From a virus: DNA of 61,105 nucleotides. The stretch covers positions 1-61,105 of IMG/VR virus record IMGVR_UViG_3300025771_000029. One strand, 5' to 3'. Below, in pieces: positions 16,862-23,951 of this stretch. Numbering within the stretch: the first letter of the stretch is position 1; every line of letters starts with the position of its first letter. Under the pieces are notes generated by a model that saw nothing but the letters and a program-made list of their open reading frames with translations, was not told the DNA's origin and searched no databases. A program made the translations under genes and the position numbers.

Positions 16862-17549
16862 AAAATACAACATTTTTATCCTGTGATTCCCAGCAAATTG
16901 TGCATGCTGCACAACTGGGAACTCGGCCAATTTGTTCAGGGCAGACTAGTTTGGTACGACCAAAGTGCCAGTCTTCTGGTCTGCCCTTAACACATGATGT
17001 GCTAAACAAAGTAGCAGTATCGTCCGAAAAGCGAACACGGCATCTCTCCTTATATTTGTTGTTCATTTTGACAATGGCATACCCAATATCTGAAAAATTT
17101 CGATGGTGGGTATAGCCATAGATATGTAAGTTGGATATGTGGTTGAGCATGCATCGCCACCACGCAACGTATTCTTTGCAGTAGAAGTCGCCAAGCACAT
17201 GCAGCCGGATCACGAAACCTGCTTCATGCTGCATGGATAATGTTTCAAGCTGCTTGCGAAGTAGGGGTAGAAACTCAGGGTGTGTATGATCGTAACGAAT
17301 TGCAAACGGCATGTTGTTACCGTAACAGTTGTCCCATTGTTCACAGTAGTCGGGGCAACTGTTACGTTCTTCGAGCGACAATGAGTACAGCGGCATTCCT
17401 TTCCAGCTGCCTTTAGTAATACGTGCGCCTAGTTTTTTGTTATTCCGTCCCGATTTCAGCATATTGGCTGCGGGCGGTTTGACGCTTTTTAAGTATTTTG
17501 TCCTGAGTCGACGGTTTGGGTTGGGTGTGTTCGCGATTAGTAATGTCAT
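16851..17549 (-). CDS. GP88-like cysteine-rich phage protein
   Basis: 232 residues. The core GARITKGSWKGMPLYSLSLEE followed by CPDYCEQWDNCYG, then FVIRLHVLGDFYCKEYVAWW and a late Cys cluster (CPEQ..CAACTIC), matches the phage gp88 family (PF17338) as I recall it. Conserved Cys suggests Zn or Fe-S binding; activity is unknown. The N-terminal 37 codons overlap the upstream gene by 110 bases in another frame. A shorter start at Met30 (17462) would cut the overlap but lacks a ribosome-binding site. Confidence 0.75.
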   Translation of the reverse strand: MTLLIANTPNPNRRLRTKYLKSVKPPAANMLKSGRNNKKLGARITKGSWKGMPLYSLSLEERNSCPDYCEQWDNCYGNNMPFAIRYDHTHPEFLPLLRKQLETLSMQHEAGFVIRLHVLGDFYCKEYVAWWRCMLNHISNLHIYGYTHHRNFSDIGYAIVKMNNKYKERCRVRFSDDTATLFSTSCVKGRPEDWHFGRTKLVCPEQIGRVPSCAACTICWESQDKNVVFFEH

Positions 17550-17754
17550 TACATATTTCTCTAGCTAATGCGTTTTTTGTTTGTCGGTCGTATTTGCCTA
17601 CGATTTTTACGTGTGCAGGTTTAAGCTTGTAGGTAGACCAAAAAACTGCTTCTGGCGGATCTGTTTTTAATTTGTATTCGACGGTAGTTCCGTCGTCTCG
17701 GATGAAGAAACATCTTGAGATACATCCGTCTGCGTCGAGCAATCCTGCGGGCAT
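17440..17754 (-). CDS. Hypothetical protein overlapping the GP88-like gene
   Basis: 104 residues (MPAGLLDADGCISRCFFIRD). The start is preceded by GGAGAG. The body has a basic, Lys/Arg-rich second half. Its 3' 110 bases are shared with the GP88-like gene and its 5' 88 bases with a 56-residue frame (17667-17837), so up to two frames may be used in each stretch. No family recognised. Confidence 0.55.
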   Translation of the reverse strand: MPAGLLDADGCISRCFFIRDDGTTVEYKLKTDPPEAVFWSTYKLKPAHVKIVGKYDRQTKNALAREICNDITNREHTQPKPSTQDKILKKRQTARSQYAEIGTE

Positions 17755-17837
17755 TGCCGTTCTCTCCGTGCTTGTGTGATAGCTTTGATAAGAAAAATAA
17801 TTTCAAGAGCTGTAAGAAGCCTTGATAGCCAGATCAT
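17667..17837 (-). CDS. Possible small membrane-anchored protein (56 residues)
   Basis: MIWLSRLLTALEIIFLIKAI gives one N-terminal membrane helix, followed by a Ser/Thr-rich tail. Its ATG overlaps the stop of the upstream membrane gene as ATGA, and GGGGGAC precedes it. Its 3' part overlaps the start region of the 104-residue gene in another frame, which lowers confidence. Confidence 0.45.
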   Translation of the reverse strand: MIWLSRLLTALEIIFLIKAITQARRERQCPQDCSTQTDVSQDVSSSETTELPSNTN

Positions 17838-18007
17838 TGGTCCCCCTTGTTGTGTTTTGCAAAGATGATTGTGCCGATTGCTAATAAGAAAAATAACGGA
17901 AAAACAAAGGCATACATTCCAGCAATCAAGATGTAGCTAAGATAAAAAATAATGAAGATTGCTGTTGCAGCTGCAAAATATTGCAGCGTTTGGATAAGCT
18001 GTTTCAT
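17834..18007 (-). CDS. Small double-spanning membrane protein (57 residues)
   Basis: MKQLIQTLQYFAAATAIFII and AGMYAFVFPLFFLLAIGTII form two hydrophobic segments separated by a short turn, with a charged KHNKGDQ tail. GAGG lies about nine bases before ATG. It is the first gene downstream of the terminator at 18022-18050. Function unknown; phage inner-membrane proteins of this size can be superinfection or lysis modulators. Confidence 0.65.
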   Translation of the reverse strand: MKQLIQTLQYFAAATAIFIIFYLSYILIAGMYAFVFPLFFLLAIGTIIFAKHNKGDQ

Positions 18008-18021
18008 ATAACGGCCTCACA

Positions 18022-18050
18022 TAAAAAAAGACCCCGCCGAAGCAGGGTCA
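18022..18050 (-). terminator. Rho-independent terminator after the replication operon
   Basis: On the minus strand GACCCTGC-TTCG-GCGGGGTC forms a stable UUCG-capped hairpin followed by seven U. It lies 46 bases past the stop of the Cas4/RecB-like nuclease gene and should end the primase/nuclease transcript. Confidence 0.9.
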
Positions 18051-18095
18051 AATACTTTTAGGAGTTCTCCCCCATGAGCAGAGGAGTTGGTCAGG

Positions 18096-18848
18096 CTATT
18101 CGACACCCCATTGGCATGCGGGATCGTCACCTTGTCTGTACGAACACCATCTGCATGCTGATTTAGATGGGTTCGGTTCAAAGTTAAACTCACTTGTCAT
18201 ACGTGTAGCGCGAGCATGAAACCCAGGAAAGAAGGCCATGGCTTCAGCTCGGGTGTACGATTGTTTAGTTGTTTCAGCGTGGTCGAGATACCACAGCTCG
18301 GTCTGCACATACTCTAAGTTCGAATACCGTATGAATGATGCAATGGCGTAGAGCAGCGCTTGTTGTGAATGGCCGATTTCGTTACCAAATTTTTTACCGG
18401 TTTTGTAATCGATAACGCGTGCGCTGGTATCTGATTCGTGCACTAACGCGTCAAGTTTGATGCGCGCCCATGTGCGGTTTTCAACCCAACCACATGGTTG
18501 CCACTCTTCGGTAAATGCCCATTCGCCTTCGAGCTCGACTTTTGCTTCTGCAAATAACTCTCGTAGCTCTTCAAACTCAGCTTTGAATTTTTTAAGCGAC
18601 TCGGGGAATTCACCTAGTGTGCCATTAACGTAGTCCTCAGCTTCTTGGTGTATTTGTGAGCCGCGATCTGCAGCAGGACTTGATGGTTCTGGTATGCGTT
18701 TAACGCGAGATAAAAATGTTCGGTAAGGACATTCTTCAAATACTTTGAGAGCAGAATAAGACCACGCAGTTACCGGGCCGAGTGGAGCTTTGTCAGTAAA
18801 GAGCTTATCTGCATCTGGTCGAGCGTCTTGCGTAAGAGCAACAGTCAT
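18096..18848 (-). CDS. Cas4/RecB-like PD-(D/E)XK exonuclease
   Basis: 250 residues from MTVALTQDARPD. WSYSALKVFEECPYRTFLSRV is the N-terminal RecB/AddB-type signature with a first Cys. The nuclease core has HQEAEDYV, KLDALVHE (Asp) and VIDYKTGK (D-x-K). A C-terminal Cys cluster (CRWCSYRQGDDPAC) completes a likely Fe-S site. Such enzymes resect DNA ends for recombination-dependent replication. An ATG at 18875 is possible, but it lacks a ribosome-binding site and falls inside the 18873-18889 palindrome, whereas ATG 18848 is preceded by GGTGA; I prefer 18848. Confidence 0.87.
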   Translation of the reverse strand: MTVALTQDARPDADKLFTDKAPLGPVTAWSYSALKVFEECPYRTFLSRVKRIPEPSSPAADRGSQIHQEAEDYVNGTLGEFPESLKKFKAEFEELRELFAEAKVELEGEWAFTEEWQPCGWVENRTWARIKLDALVHESDTSARVIDYKTGKKFGNEIGHSQQALLYAIASFIRYSNLEYVQTELWYLDHAETTKQSYTRAEAMAFFPGFHARATRMTSEFNFEPNPSKSACRWCSYRQGDDPACQWGVE

Positions 18849-18872
18849 ATTGTCACCAGTAATTTTTGCAGG

Positions 18873-18889
18873 CATTAGTGTAGCTAATT
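18873..18889 (-). promoter_or_regulatory. Degenerate palindromic operator at the nuclease gene
   Basis: CATTAGTGTAGCTAATT: each half keeps five of six consensus bases. It spans the stop codon of the primase gene and lies 25-41 bases before the preferred nuclease start. A TAATGC -10 is possible; no clear -35. Confidence 0.5.
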
Positions 18890-21376
18890 TTGCTGAGCAT
18901 GCAAGAGTGCAACATCTTGCTCTTTAAAGTATGTGTTAATCAGGCTTTGTATTTTTAAGTCGTCAGCTTGCCACTGAACTTCAACTCCACGGATCGCACT
19001 TTTTGTAGGATCAGAGCCTGTAGGGCGTTTACGTACAAAAACAATGTTGTTTCTTTGTAGGCGTTTTCTGAACTCGTGTAATGATAATTTTGCGTCAGCG
19101 TATACGTTAAACACATTTCTAAAGTGATCAATGGGTATAAGAGATGGCAGGTTCTGGTGCGCGTTAGATATCCACAGCTTTATGTGACGTTGCGCTGCAT
19201 CAATAGCGCCGCTGTTCATCACATCAGTTACATTGATGTCGAGTACTTCAGAAAAGTATTCTATGTTGCCGTCGCGTATAGCGTCGCAGTACTCTTCGAA
19301 AACGGACAGTGATGCAGTTTTCATCATTGTTTTTGCGTCGTTGTCGATAGGCATGCGGACAAGCGTCTCGTCATATTTGAATGTGGATAGCGCGCCTGCA
19401 AAGTGCAGTAGCTCGCGTGGTATCAGCTTGTCCATTGTTGCAACTAGCTCGGGATGCGCCTCAACTAGCTTTTTCTCTTGACGCGGTGCAATATTGTAGC
19501 GCCTGTCTCCCGGCTCAATACGTATTGCATCGACATGGTTTGTTAAGAAGATGAAACTTGTGTAGTTAGGCACTTCAACTTGATTGCTTCTCATCTTTCG
19601 GATTGTGACGCTGGGCTCAGTAATTTGGTTTTTGAGTTTGTTTGCAACTTTTTGCATAGCAGCGCTGCTTGCCATGTGAAACTCATCAACTACGCACAGC
19701 AAAGCTGTTTGTAAGTACGAGTTGAACTGCTCTTCAAGATTTTCAAGTGTTTTAACAGGCGCTTGGTCTTCGCTGAACAGCGGGCGCAGTACAGAGTACG
19801 CAAAGACACCTTTACCTGTGCCGGGTACGCCGCTGAGTACCCATGCTGTTTTGGCTTTCTTTTTGGTTTGATAAATGTAAGCAAGCCAGTTTACAAATCG
19901 CTCTATCTCTTGGTTACCGTCTCCTAGTATATGTTTAAGCAACGTGTAAATAGTCGGACATCGCTCTTGTATTTTGCATGCATAACCAATGCTCAATGGT
20001 TCTTCTGGTGCAATTGCGTTGAGCATATACATGGTTCGGCGGAACGTGTTGATGCGATACGGCAATGACGTTAGATCAACACTTGGTCCGTCGTGCGTTG
20101 GGTCAAAAGCCATGTTTGCGTCAGGCACGAAGTCTGGAGTAGGGCGTCCATGTGTCCGCATGAAGCCTTCAATAGAACTCATAGAGGTAGGTTTGAGTTC
20201 TGTAAATTCGTTTAGATTTGGATCAAAAATGCCGTTCCAATATACGTCAGTGTTAAAGTCGCGAAAGACTACCGGGTATTCTGGGCGGCCTTCTTTCTTC
20301 ATTTCTTCTTCGAACACATCAAAGATTGACTGATAGAAATCGGAGTCAGCTTTTTCAATCAAAAAGATTGGTTCGCCCTTAAAGTTATACATGTAGACGG
20401 GGTTATTAAGATTGAACCAGTAAGCGTTGCTATCGCCGCCGTTAATGTTGCAGCGTATGTATGGAGCAGTAGAAATATCTGCAATGCTGATAGACATCTT
20501 GTCTGGGTTAAGCAGCACTTCTTCTGATTGGTCACCAACTTGCATGACCTTTATCTTTTCTTCCTTCTTTGACAGTCCAGCTTTTTGACGCAGTTCGTTT
20601 TTAAACTTTTGCGATCTGTCATGCATGGCTTGTGCGCTAAGATGTGCCATCCTGCCCAGATCAAATGCGTCATGACTTTTTTTGACTAGAACAATGCGGT
20701 TGTCAGGAGAAGTAAACGGGTCTACTTCTGGTTTGTCGAAAGTAGGCGGGGCGATAAAAAGAATTTTGCTGTTATCTGCTACTGATGTGTCTAAGCCATA
20801 CTTTAATGACTGGCCGTTTGCAGACAGTCCAATCTGGTCTGCAAATACTTGCTGAGTATAGTTGACCTGCTGTAGCCACAGTTTGAGTGTCTTAGGTGGC
20901 ATTGGCACAGATAGCATCATAAATATGTGCATGCTGACCGTATTGTTTTTCAAGCCAATGCTAGATGAAGCTTGTGCTATGTAACTGATGTGTTGCAGCT
21001 CAGTAGGTAGCAGCGCAATCAGCTGTTCTGCCATTGCTTCTAGTTTATCTGCATCAATGTCTCGAAACGAAAGTGCGTCGAGTGTTGATAACGCAATGCC
21101 ATCGAAGTCGAGCGCTAAAAACTGCGTCAGTCCAGCGCGATCCGTTGCGCCTGCCCGGCTTTCGTCTTGTAGCTGCTTTCGCAAGTTGCCTTTAAGAAGA
21201 CAATTGCCTTGTGCTGCATGATGCACAATTGCCTGATGCATGTCTCCGATGCATGTTGCATTTACTTCATAGCTGTTAAAGTTTTTAACGTGTGGGTATG
21301 GTCGAAACTTGTTTTCTGAAGTGAAGTGTTTACTCAATCGGAGACCATTTGATGCCTCCAAAAACGTAAGCTTCAT
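18884..21376 (-). CDS. Primase-helicase (AEP-like primase fused to SF3/DUF5906-type helicase)
   Basis: 830 residues. The N-terminal half has a primase-polymerase look: FLALDFDGI (D90, D92) and SMHIFM (H150), consistent with an archaeo-eukaryotic-type primase. The C-terminal helicase has Walker A GVPGTGKG (516-523), Walker B CVVDEF (561-566) and the sensor FLTNH (610-614), as in D5/VapE/DUF5906 helicases. It would unwind and prime at the phage origin, with the family A polymerase nearby. GGAGAC precedes the start, and an operator-promoter lies directly upstream. Confidence 0.9.
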   Translation of the reverse strand: MKLTFLEASNGLRLSKHFTSENKFRPYPHVKNFNSYEVNATCIGDMHQAIVHHAAQGNCLLKGNLRKQLQDESRAGATDRAGLTQFLALDFDGIALSTLDALSFRDIDADKLEAMAEQLIALLPTELQHISYIAQASSSIGLKNNTVSMHIFMMLSVPMPPKTLKLWLQQVNYTQQVFADQIGLSANGQSLKYGLDTSVADNSKILFIAPPTFDKPEVDPFTSPDNRIVLVKKSHDAFDLGRMAHLSAQAMHDRSQKFKNELRQKAGLSKKEEKIKVMQVGDQSEEVLLNPDKMSISIADISTAPYIRCNINGGDSNAYWFNLNNPVYMYNFKGEPIFLIEKADSDFYQSIFDVFEEEMKKEGRPEYPVVFRDFNTDVYWNGIFDPNLNEFTELKPTSMSSIEGFMRTHGRPTPDFVPDANMAFDPTHDGPSVDLTSLPYRINTFRRTMYMLNAIAPEEPLSIGYACKIQERCPTIYTLLKHILGDGNQEIERFVNWLAYIYQTKKKAKTAWVLSGVPGTGKGVFAYSVLRPLFSEDQAPVKTLENLEEQFNSYLQTALLCVVDEFHMASSAAMQKVANKLKNQITEPSVTIRKMRSNQVEVPNYTSFIFLTNHVDAIRIEPGDRRYNIAPRQEKKLVEAHPELVATMDKLIPRELLHFAGALSTFKYDETLVRMPIDNDAKTMMKTASLSVFEEYCDAIRDGNIEYFSEVLDINVTDVMNSGAIDAAQRHIKLWISNAHQNLPSLIPIDHFRNVFNVYADAKLSLHEFRKRLQRNNIVFVRKRPTGSDPTKSAIRGVEVQWQADDLKIQSLINTYFKEQDVALLHAQQN

Positions 21377-21392
21377 GCAGGTAGTCTCCTAA

Positions 21393-21421
21393 ATATTACC
21401 TGGGCTAATACGATTAGCCAC
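21393..21421 (-). promoter_or_regulatory. Operator-promoter before the primase-helicase
   Basis: TATTACCTGGGCTAATA (21394-21410). On the minus strand TAATAT (21393-21398) is a good -10. The hexamer 17 bp upstream is GTGGCT, a weak -35. The start codon lies 17 bases beyond. It overlaps the 3' end of the csrA-like gene. Confidence 0.65.
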
Positions 21422-21590
21422 TTTTTTTCTGTTTGGGTTGGCGCATGATCCGTACAGTAGGGTCAGCTTCAAATGTTAAACGCACTTGGTTACGGTCAAT
21501 TTTCCCAACTGAAATGACAGCGATCTCTTCATCATTCTTTTGCAGAGTGATTTTATCGTTAGTTTTCTGTGTCAATACCAGTCGCGACAT
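21414..21590 (-). CDS. CsrA-like post-transcriptional regulator (58 residues)
   Basis: Reads MSRLVLTQKTNDKITL..EEIAVISVGKIDRNQVRLTF..DPTVRIMRQP. It aligns along its length with CsrA: the N-terminal LxLTxK strand, the central VxxxGKxxNQVRL strand and a C-terminal strand whose Arg50 falls exactly on the RNA-binding Arg44 of E. coli CsrA. CsrA dimers bind GGA motifs in mRNA leaders and block or stabilise translation. It sits between DNA polymerase (3 bases away) and primase-helicase, so it is made early and could retune host or phage translation. It is too short for common ORF cut-offs. Start ATG is six bases after a purine-poor leader, so the ribosome-binding site is weak. Confidence 0.82.
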   Translation of the reverse strand: MSRLVLTQKTNDKITLQKNDEEIAVISVGKIDRNQVRLTFEADPTVRIMRQPKQKKSG

Positions 21591-21593
21591 ATA

Positions 21594-23420
21594 CTACTTG
21601 CTGTAGTTTTTAGCGTAACCACCTTCTGCATCTAAAGGCAGGTCAGAAGCCCAAGATGGAGGGGTGCAAAGAGTGTTGATTACCTGTGACATTGTACCAT
21701 CAGGAGCCTTGTCCGAAGCAACCAAAACTATCTCATCGTGAACAGTTAGTGCAATTGCGGCGTCTGGTAGCTGTTGTTCAAGGCGTAACATGGCGTCTGT
21801 AATGACAATTCTTGATAGCGCCTGCACGACGTTCTCCGCAAGTCGCCCGCCATATGTTTTTTCTTTGCCGTTACGTCCTGTATAAACCAACTGTCCGTCT
21901 TGTAGCGTTAAATCTTGATATTTAAGCCACATTTTGTTAGGCAGCTGGATGTTACCGTTTTCAAATGACAGCACACGAAATGGCAGCGGTGGTTGGTTGC
22001 GTTGCAACGACATCATTAAGAAGTTCTCAAGGCGTCGCCATAGCAATGGAATTTTAGGGTATGACTGCCTGTATTTTGTGACAACAGATGCAGACTCAGC
22101 GTCTGTAAATTCTAGTGACGGACCAGCTGCTCCAGCTGCTAGTGTGTTTTGGAATTTTTTAGCGCCCATACCGTAACCAAGACCGAGAATTGCAGTTTTT
22201 CCAACGAATCTCTCAGTTGGATGGTCTGTTTTGTTAATGGGTTTGTTGTAAACAGTCGATGCAAAGTTTGAGTAGATGTCGTCTCCGTGTGCAAACTGCA
22301 TTAGTAGGTCGTCTTGGCCTGCAAGCCATGCAAGCATGCGTGCTTCGATGTTGCTAAGGTCTGCAACATATACCAGCTGCCCCGGCGGAGCGACGAGACA
22401 CTTCCGCAGCTCACTGCCACGCGGCAGGTTTTGCAGGTTAAGTTTTTCTGTGCCGCCAAAGCGGCCCGTGTGCGCTGCGTAATACCTAAGCGGAGCAGGT
22501 AATGTGTGGTCAACTGGGTCTGCTGCTGCAAGAAAACGCGAAGCGCGTGTCTCATTAATTCGTGACTTTACGGCAGTGCGCCCGTCCCAAATGTGTTGTA
22601 GGTCAGGATACATTTCACACATTTGTTTCCAGCCTGCGTCGTTTTTGCCAAGTGCAGGTATAGATAGTCCTGTTGTAGGGCTGATTTTTGTTGGCACGCT
22701 AATGTTATGGTCCGCCAACAATGCTGCAGTAAACTTTTGATTTGAGGCCAATACATCGCGCGTGTAACCTGATGCATGAATTGCTGTTTCACTCGCCATG
22801 ATTTCTGCTTCATGGTACGCGGTTAACCGTTCTCTATCGATACGCAAAGTCGGTTCGCAAAACATGCGGGTCGTGAGGTCGATCAAATTAAGCTCGGATT
22901 GCGGGAACGTTTCGTGTAGCTGCTTGTATATTGCATAAGTCAACGTCACATCTTGTATGCAGTATCCGGCGATCTGCTCTTCAATGTCAGGGGGTAAGTC
23001 AACGATGCCTTTTGCGTTGATGAGCTCGTCACCTTTACGCATTGTTTTGTCGTGGGGAAAGCAGCGCTCAGCAGTTGCACGCAGCGATGCAGACATGCCG
23101 GGCCAGTAGCCGCGCGACATAGCTGCAGTATCTAAGTAGTACGCAGGGCGATAGCCGTAATAGTGTGTCAACACAAAGCCGTCGAACGGCGTGTTGTGAC
23201 ACAGCAACTTCACGTCTTCCCAGTCAAACTCGGCGAGTGCATCGGCGACTTCATCTTCGCCAACCCAATACGGCTCGTCGTCGTTTACTTGGAGACCGAC
23301 ACCCCACACTTTGAACTTTGGAGCACGGACGTACTCCATTGTAGTGATTTTTGTTAGAGAAAGTTTGGTGTCGTAGTAGGTTTCAAAGTCAAGAGTCAGG
23401 AGCATCTTGCTCACTTGCAT
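21594..23420 (-). CDS. Family A DNA polymerase with 3'-5' exonuclease
   Basis: 608 residues from MQVSKMLLTLDFETYY; an in-frame ATG at 23471 would give 625. Exo motifs: LDFET (D11, E13), CHNTPFD and YCIQDV. Polymerase motifs: A DLSNIEAR (D354), B RFVGKTAILGLGYGMG (R404, K408, Y416) and C VHDE (561-563). No 5'-3' exonuclease domain, as usual in phages. The residue equivalent to E. coli Pol I Phe762 is Leu412 by strict R-x3-K-x3-L-x3-Y spacing. It overlaps the upstream small gene by 32 bases. This is the replicative polymerase acting with the primase-helicase. Confidence 0.96.
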   Translation of the reverse strand: MQVSKMLLTLDFETYYDTKLSLTKITTMEYVRAPKFKVWGVGLQVNDDEPYWVGEDEVADALAEFDWEDVKLLCHNTPFDGFVLTHYYGYRPAYYLDTAAMSRGYWPGMSASLRATAERCFPHDKTMRKGDELINAKGIVDLPPDIEEQIAGYCIQDVTLTYAIYKQLHETFPQSELNLIDLTTRMFCEPTLRIDRERLTAYHEAEIMASETAIHASGYTRDVLASNQKFTAALLADHNISVPTKISPTTGLSIPALGKNDAGWKQMCEMYPDLQHIWDGRTAVKSRINETRASRFLAAADPVDHTLPAPLRYYAAHTGRFGGTEKLNLQNLPRGSELRKCLVAPPGQLVYVADLSNIEARMLAWLAGQDDLLMQFAHGDDIYSNFASTVYNKPINKTDHPTERFVGKTAILGLGYGMGAKKFQNTLAAGAAGPSLEFTDAESASVVTKYRQSYPKIPLLWRRLENFLMMSLQRNQPPLPFRVLSFENGNIQLPNKMWLKYQDLTLQDGQLVYTGRNGKEKTYGGRLAENVVQALSRIVITDAMLRLEQQLPDAAIALTVHDEIVLVASDKAPDGTMSQVINTLCTPPSWASDLPLDAEGGYAKNYSK

Positions 23421-23598
23421 TACCTCGCATCTTGTTAGGCATAAACACAACGGCGTCTTCGTTCCATGCACTATCAGCCGTGGAAAGTTGAGTGATAGTG
23501 CCGCCGCGCTCTAAAAATGCTCTTGTGTCTTCTGCAATTTTTTTACTTGCTGCTTGTTTCTCCGGTGTCGGAGAAAGGGTTGGGCTTGCTCCAGGCAT
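23389..23598 (-). CDS. Small phage protein of unknown function (69 residues)
   Basis: From Met at 23598: MPGASPTLSPTPEKQAASKK followed by IAEDTRAFLERGGTITQLST, a motif (FLxRGGxITQ) common in small phage early proteins thought to be regulatory. The longer frame from 23721 lies wholly inside the neighbouring gene and is unlikely. It overlaps both the upstream gene (56 bases) and the polymerase start. Confidence 0.6.
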   Translation of the reverse strand: MPGASPTLSPTPEKQAASKKIAEDTRAFLERGGTITQLSTADSAWNEDAVVFMPNKMRGNASEQDAPDS

Positions 23599-23899
23599 CG
23601 TTGTATACAACAAGCCCTCTAATGAATGGGTGCTCATCAGAAAAATGTATCCATGCAATGTTGTTGCGTGCACAGCTTTGTAAAATCGAGGCGTAAGCAA
23701 AAGAGCAGCCGTCTCTGACAAGCTGCTGCAAATACTCCATATCTTCTTGCGGCACTCGTTTCCAAGCTGATCCCCCGTGGTATTGACTGTCTATGCCTAG
23801 ACAGATCCATTGCCAATCAGTTGGTGTTATATGGCGGCGATTTATTTGAATTGTTGTTAACAATGATTCTTTGAAATCTCTTGGCGGCGTCGTGCTCAT
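23543..23899 (-). CDS. Hypothetical protein (118 residues), first gene of polymerase operon
   Basis: MSTTPPRDFKESLLTTIQIN..WICLGIDSQYHGGSAWKRVPQEDMEYLQQLVRDGCSFAYASI. No family recognised. AGGAG precedes the start and a near-consensus operator-promoter (23923-23951) lies 24 bases upstream, so it leads the unit containing polymerase and probably the CsrA-like gene. Confidence 0.65.
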   Translation of the reverse strand: MSTTPPRDFKESLLTTIQINRRHITPTDWQWICLGIDSQYHGGSAWKRVPQEDMEYLQQLVRDGCSFAYASILQSCARNNIAWIHFSDEHPFIRGLVVYNDAWSKPNPFSDTGETSSK

Positions 23900-23922
23900 A
23901 TATCAATCTCCTATTGAAATTG

Positions 23923-23951
23923 ATATTAGCTCCGCTAATGCTTTAGTGCAA
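23923..23951 (-). promoter_or_regulatory. Operator-promoter before the DNA polymerase operon
   Basis: TATTAGCTCCGCTAATG (23924-23940). Minus strand: TTGCAC (23946-23951), 17-bp spacer, TAATAT (23923-23928). It lies between the stop of the VWA-metallopeptidase gene and the 118-residue gene and overlaps the former slightly. Confidence 0.75.

Noticed and set aside
21377-21393. Diversity-generating retroelement or invertase driving fibre variation
   Set aside because: No reverse transcriptase, template repeat or invertase gene was seen anywhere in the window.
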